This document shows positions 6,121 through 7,895 of a stretch of 7,895 nt of DNA, in pieces. Position 1 is the first letter of the stretch. Every line of letters starts with the position of its first letter. This DNA is from Alphaproteobacteria bacterium (GTDB taxonomy: Bacteria; Pseudomonadota; Alphaproteobacteria; Puniceispirillales; UBA1172). The translations under genes were made by a program, and so were the position numbers. The stretch is from assembly GCA_021296375.1 (NCBI GenBank), contig JAGWAQ010000073.1, forward strand, positions 1 to 7,895, given 5' to 3'. Under the pieces are notes generated by a model. It did not search any database. It was not told the origin of the DNA and saw only the letters and a program-made list of their open reading frames with translations.

Positions 6121-7812
6121 ATGGCCAAGGCGAAAAATATTCTCTTTATTATGTTTGACCAGTTGCGGTTTGATTACCTCGGTTGCACGGGGCATCCCCA
6201 TCTTCAGACGCCGCATATTGACCGCCTGGCGGAACAATCGGTGCGGTTCAGCCGCTGTTATGTGCAATCGCCGGTCTGCGGGGCGTCGCGCATGTCGTTT
6301 TACACCGGACGTTACGTCAGCTCGCACGGGGCGGCGTGGAACAACATCCCCCTCAAGGTGGGGGAGGTGACGGTGGGGGATCATTTGCGGGACCGCGGCA
6401 TGGACGCGGTCTTGGTCGGCAAGACCCACATGAAGGTTGACGCCAAAGGCATGGCACGGCTGGGGCTGGCGCCGGACAGCGTCATCGGGGCTCGGGTTTC
6501 GGAATGCGGATTTGATGTCTTTACCCGCGATGACGGGTTATGGGCCAGTGGTCCTGACGGCAAGTATGACAACCGGCCTTCGCCCTATAACGACTACCTG
6601 AAAGAGCAGGGCTATGACGGCGACAACCCCTGGCATGATTACGCCAATGCCGGGGTGGATGAGGACGGCAATATCGCCTCGGGCTGGCTTTATAAAAACG
6701 CCGCGCGTCCCGCCAATATCCGCGAGCAGGATTCCGAAACCCCCTGGCTGACGCGTGAGGCGATCCGCTTTATGGAAAGCCGCAAGGCCGCTGGCGGCAC
6801 GCCGTGGATGTGCCATCTTTCCTACATCAAGCCGCATTGGCCCTATATCGTGCCAGCGCCTTACCATGACATGTACGGCCCCTCCGACTTTCTGCCTGTC
6901 GTGCGGCATGAAGATGAGCTGAACGACCCGAACCCGGTTTACGCCGCTTTTGCAGGCAATGCCATCGGCCAGGCGTTCCGGCGTGATGATGTGCGCGACG
7001 CTTCGCTTGCCGCCTATATGGGGCTGATCAAGCAGATCGATGATCAGATGGGGGTGCTGTTCCGCTATCTTGAAGACACCGGCCAGATGGACAATACCGT
7101 GATTGTCATCACCTCTGACCATGGCGATTACATGGGGGACCACTGGCTGGGGGAAAAGGACTTGTTCCATGACGCGTCGGTGAAAGTGCCGCTGATTATC
7201 CATGACCCGTCGCCAGAGGCGGACGCCACCCGCGGCACGGTGGTGGATGAACTGGTGGAGGCGATTGACCTTGCCGCCACCTTCACTGATCTCGCTGCCG
7301 GTGATGTGCCTGATGAAATGATCGAGGGGCGGTCCCTGCTGCCGTTCCTGCATGGCGAGCCGCCCGCGCAATGGCGGGATTACGCCATCAGTGAATATGA
7401 CTACTCGATGTCCGGTATGGCGACGGCACTCGATGTTTCGCCTGATGACGCGCGGCTGTTTATGGTCACCACCAGGGCATGGAAATTCATGCATGCCGAA
7501 GGCGGCTTCCCGCCGATGCTGTTTGATCTTGCCCGTGATCCCGATGAACTCAATGATCTTGGCCGTCATCCCGATTATCAGGCGGTGGTGGCGGAATGCT
7601 ATGACCGGCTGTTCCACTGGGCACGGCGGCCCGCCCAGCGCACCACCTTGCCAAAAGCTGAACTGGTGGCACGGCGGGGGAAATCATCGCGCGCCGGGGT
7701 TCTGCTCGGGGTTGCTGATGACGCGGAGATCAACCCTGAACTGATGGTGAAATACAGCGGCCCCGCGCGCCAGATCCATACCCCGCCAAAAGGGCCTCTA
7801 TCCAGCGATTAG
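6121..7812 (+). CDS. Sulfatase of the alkaline phosphatase superfamily (formylglycine type)
   Basis: Predicted to hydrolyse a sulfate ester, with formylglycine made from Cys53; 563 residues. The sulfatase signature C-x-A-S-R is at 53-57 (CGASR), followed by MSFYTGRY. Asp13 in MFDQLRFDYLG starts the metal site, Lys101 and His103 are in GKTHMK, His239 is in KPHWPY, Asp333-His334 are in TSDHGDYMGD, and Lys346 is in GEKDLFHD, so the expected metal- and sulfate-binding set is complete. No signal peptide is visible, indicating a cytoplasmic enzyme like choline-sulfatase rather than a secreted polysaccharide sulfatase. The C-terminal part (WKFMHAEGGFPPMLFDLARDPDELNDLG, 454-481) is the usual subdomain. 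Phosphonate or phosphate ester hydrolases share this fold, so sulfate specificity is likely but not certain. I chose ATG 6121 over GTG 6037 because NILFIMFDQ is the normal family N-terminus and AGGA lies just upstream. No maturase (FGE or anSME) gene is in the window. Confidence 0.9.
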   Translation: MAKAKNILFIMFDQLRFDYLGCTGHPHLQTPHIDRLAEQSVRFSRCYVQSPVCGASRMSFYTGRYVSSHGAAWNNIPLKVGEVTVGDHLRDRGMDAVLVGKTHMKVDAKGMARLGLAPDSVIGARVSECGFDVFTRDDGLWASGPDGKYDNRPSPYNDYLKEQGYDGDNPWHDYANAGVDEDGNIASGWLYKNAARPANIREQDSETPWLTREAIRFMESRKAAGGTPWMCHLSYIKPHWPYIVPAPYHDMYGPSDFLPVVRHEDELNDPNPVYAAFAGNAIGQAFRRDDVRDASLAAYMGLIKQIDDQMGVLFRYLEDTGQMDNTVIVITSDHGDYMGDHWLGEKDLFHDASVKVPLIIHDPSPEADATRGTVVDELVEAIDLAATFTDLAAGDVPDEMIEGRSLLPFLHGEPPAQWRDYAISEYDYSMSGMATALDVSPDDARLFMVTTRAWKFMHAEGGFPPMLFDLARDPDELNDLGRHPDYQAVVAECYDRLFHWARRPAQRTTLPKAELVARRGKSSRAGVLLGVADDAEINPELMVKYSGPARQIHTPPKGPLSSD

Positions 7813-7833
7813 GGGGCCCAGCGATTAGGGGGC
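7802..7833 (+). repeat. Perfect 16-bp duplication over the sulfatase stop
   Basis: CCAGCGATTAGGGGGC occurs at 7802-7817 and again at 7818-7833 with no mismatch. The first copy contains the sulfatase stop TAG (7810-7812). The second TAG (7826-7828) is out of frame, so it is not a back-up stop. Confidence 0.85.
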
Positions 7834-7838
7834 GATGA

Positions 7839-7855
7839 CCTGGCCGCAGGATTTT
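7839..7855 (+). terminator. Weak hairpin with T run after the sulfatase
   Basis: CCTG (7839-7842) and CAGG (7847-7850) can pair around GCCG, followed by A and four T (7852-7855). The stem is only four pairs, so this is a low-confidence terminator. The remaining bases to the window end show nothing I can assign. Confidence 0.2.
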
Positions 7856-7895
7856 GCGCCATTTCCGCTTGACCGAAGGGTGCGAATTCACTAAT

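Noticed and set aside
6538..7617. 359-residue open frame on the minus strand opposite the sulfatase
   Set aside because: Lies inside the sulfatase gene, has no family motif, and shows the same antisense composition.
7882..7893. GCGAATTCACTA at the window end resembles, from memory, a common T-vector cloning site
   Set aside because: The match stops after 12 bases (next bases AT rather than GT) and upstream bases differ; a vector screen of the flanking sequence would settle it.
7835..7894. 19-codon open frame MTWPQDFAPF... after the sulfatase
   Set aside because: Too short, only two bases separate the G run from the ATG, and no family is recognisable; it may be chance at the window edge.

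Overview
The window is a gene-dense, GC-rich stretch of bacterial chromosome. Protein sequence style suggests an alphaproteobacterium: the MnmA form with a GACCAGSDIHDA segment, a short-type CysE, and a 361-residue cysteine desulfurase. A marine or Rhodospirillales-like relative is plausible, but no rRNA or other marker gene settles it. I see no tRNA or rRNA gene, CRISPR array, transposase or phage gene.

Left part (about 26-3547, + strand): a compact four-gene unit for sulfur handling. It holds cysE (serine O-acetyltransferase), a class I cysteine desulfurase starting at TTG inside the cysE stop, an Isc-type [2Fe-2S] ferredoxin, and mnmA (tRNA 2-thiouridylase). CysE supplies O-acetylserine for cysteine synthesis. 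The desulfurase takes sulfur from cysteine as persulfide. MnmA uses that sulfur for s2U34 in tRNA. The ferredoxin is the usual electron donor in Fe-S cluster assembly. No scaffold (IscU, SufB) lies in the window. A possible intrinsic terminator follows mnmA.

Right part (3584-7812): three genes of less certain role. These are an Fe(II)/2-oxoglutarate oxygenase of the phytanoyl-CoA dioxygenase family (+), a convergent PLP-dependent group II amino acid decarboxylase (-), and a divergent FGly-type sulfatase (+). All key active-site residues are present in each. Substrates cannot be read from sequence, and there is no proof that the three act in one pathway.

The most unusual observation concerns the gene boundaries. 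Short tandem duplications of different unit length (13, about 12, 14, 18 and 16 bp) sit across stop codons or directly before start codons at most boundaries: before cysE, at the end of mnmA, at the end of phyH, before the sulfatase, and over the sulfatase stop. Two of them carry the ribosome binding site inside the repeat. Several long G or C runs (7-8 bases) also lie in or beside coding starts. I found no clear evidence of an undescribed defence or mobile system.
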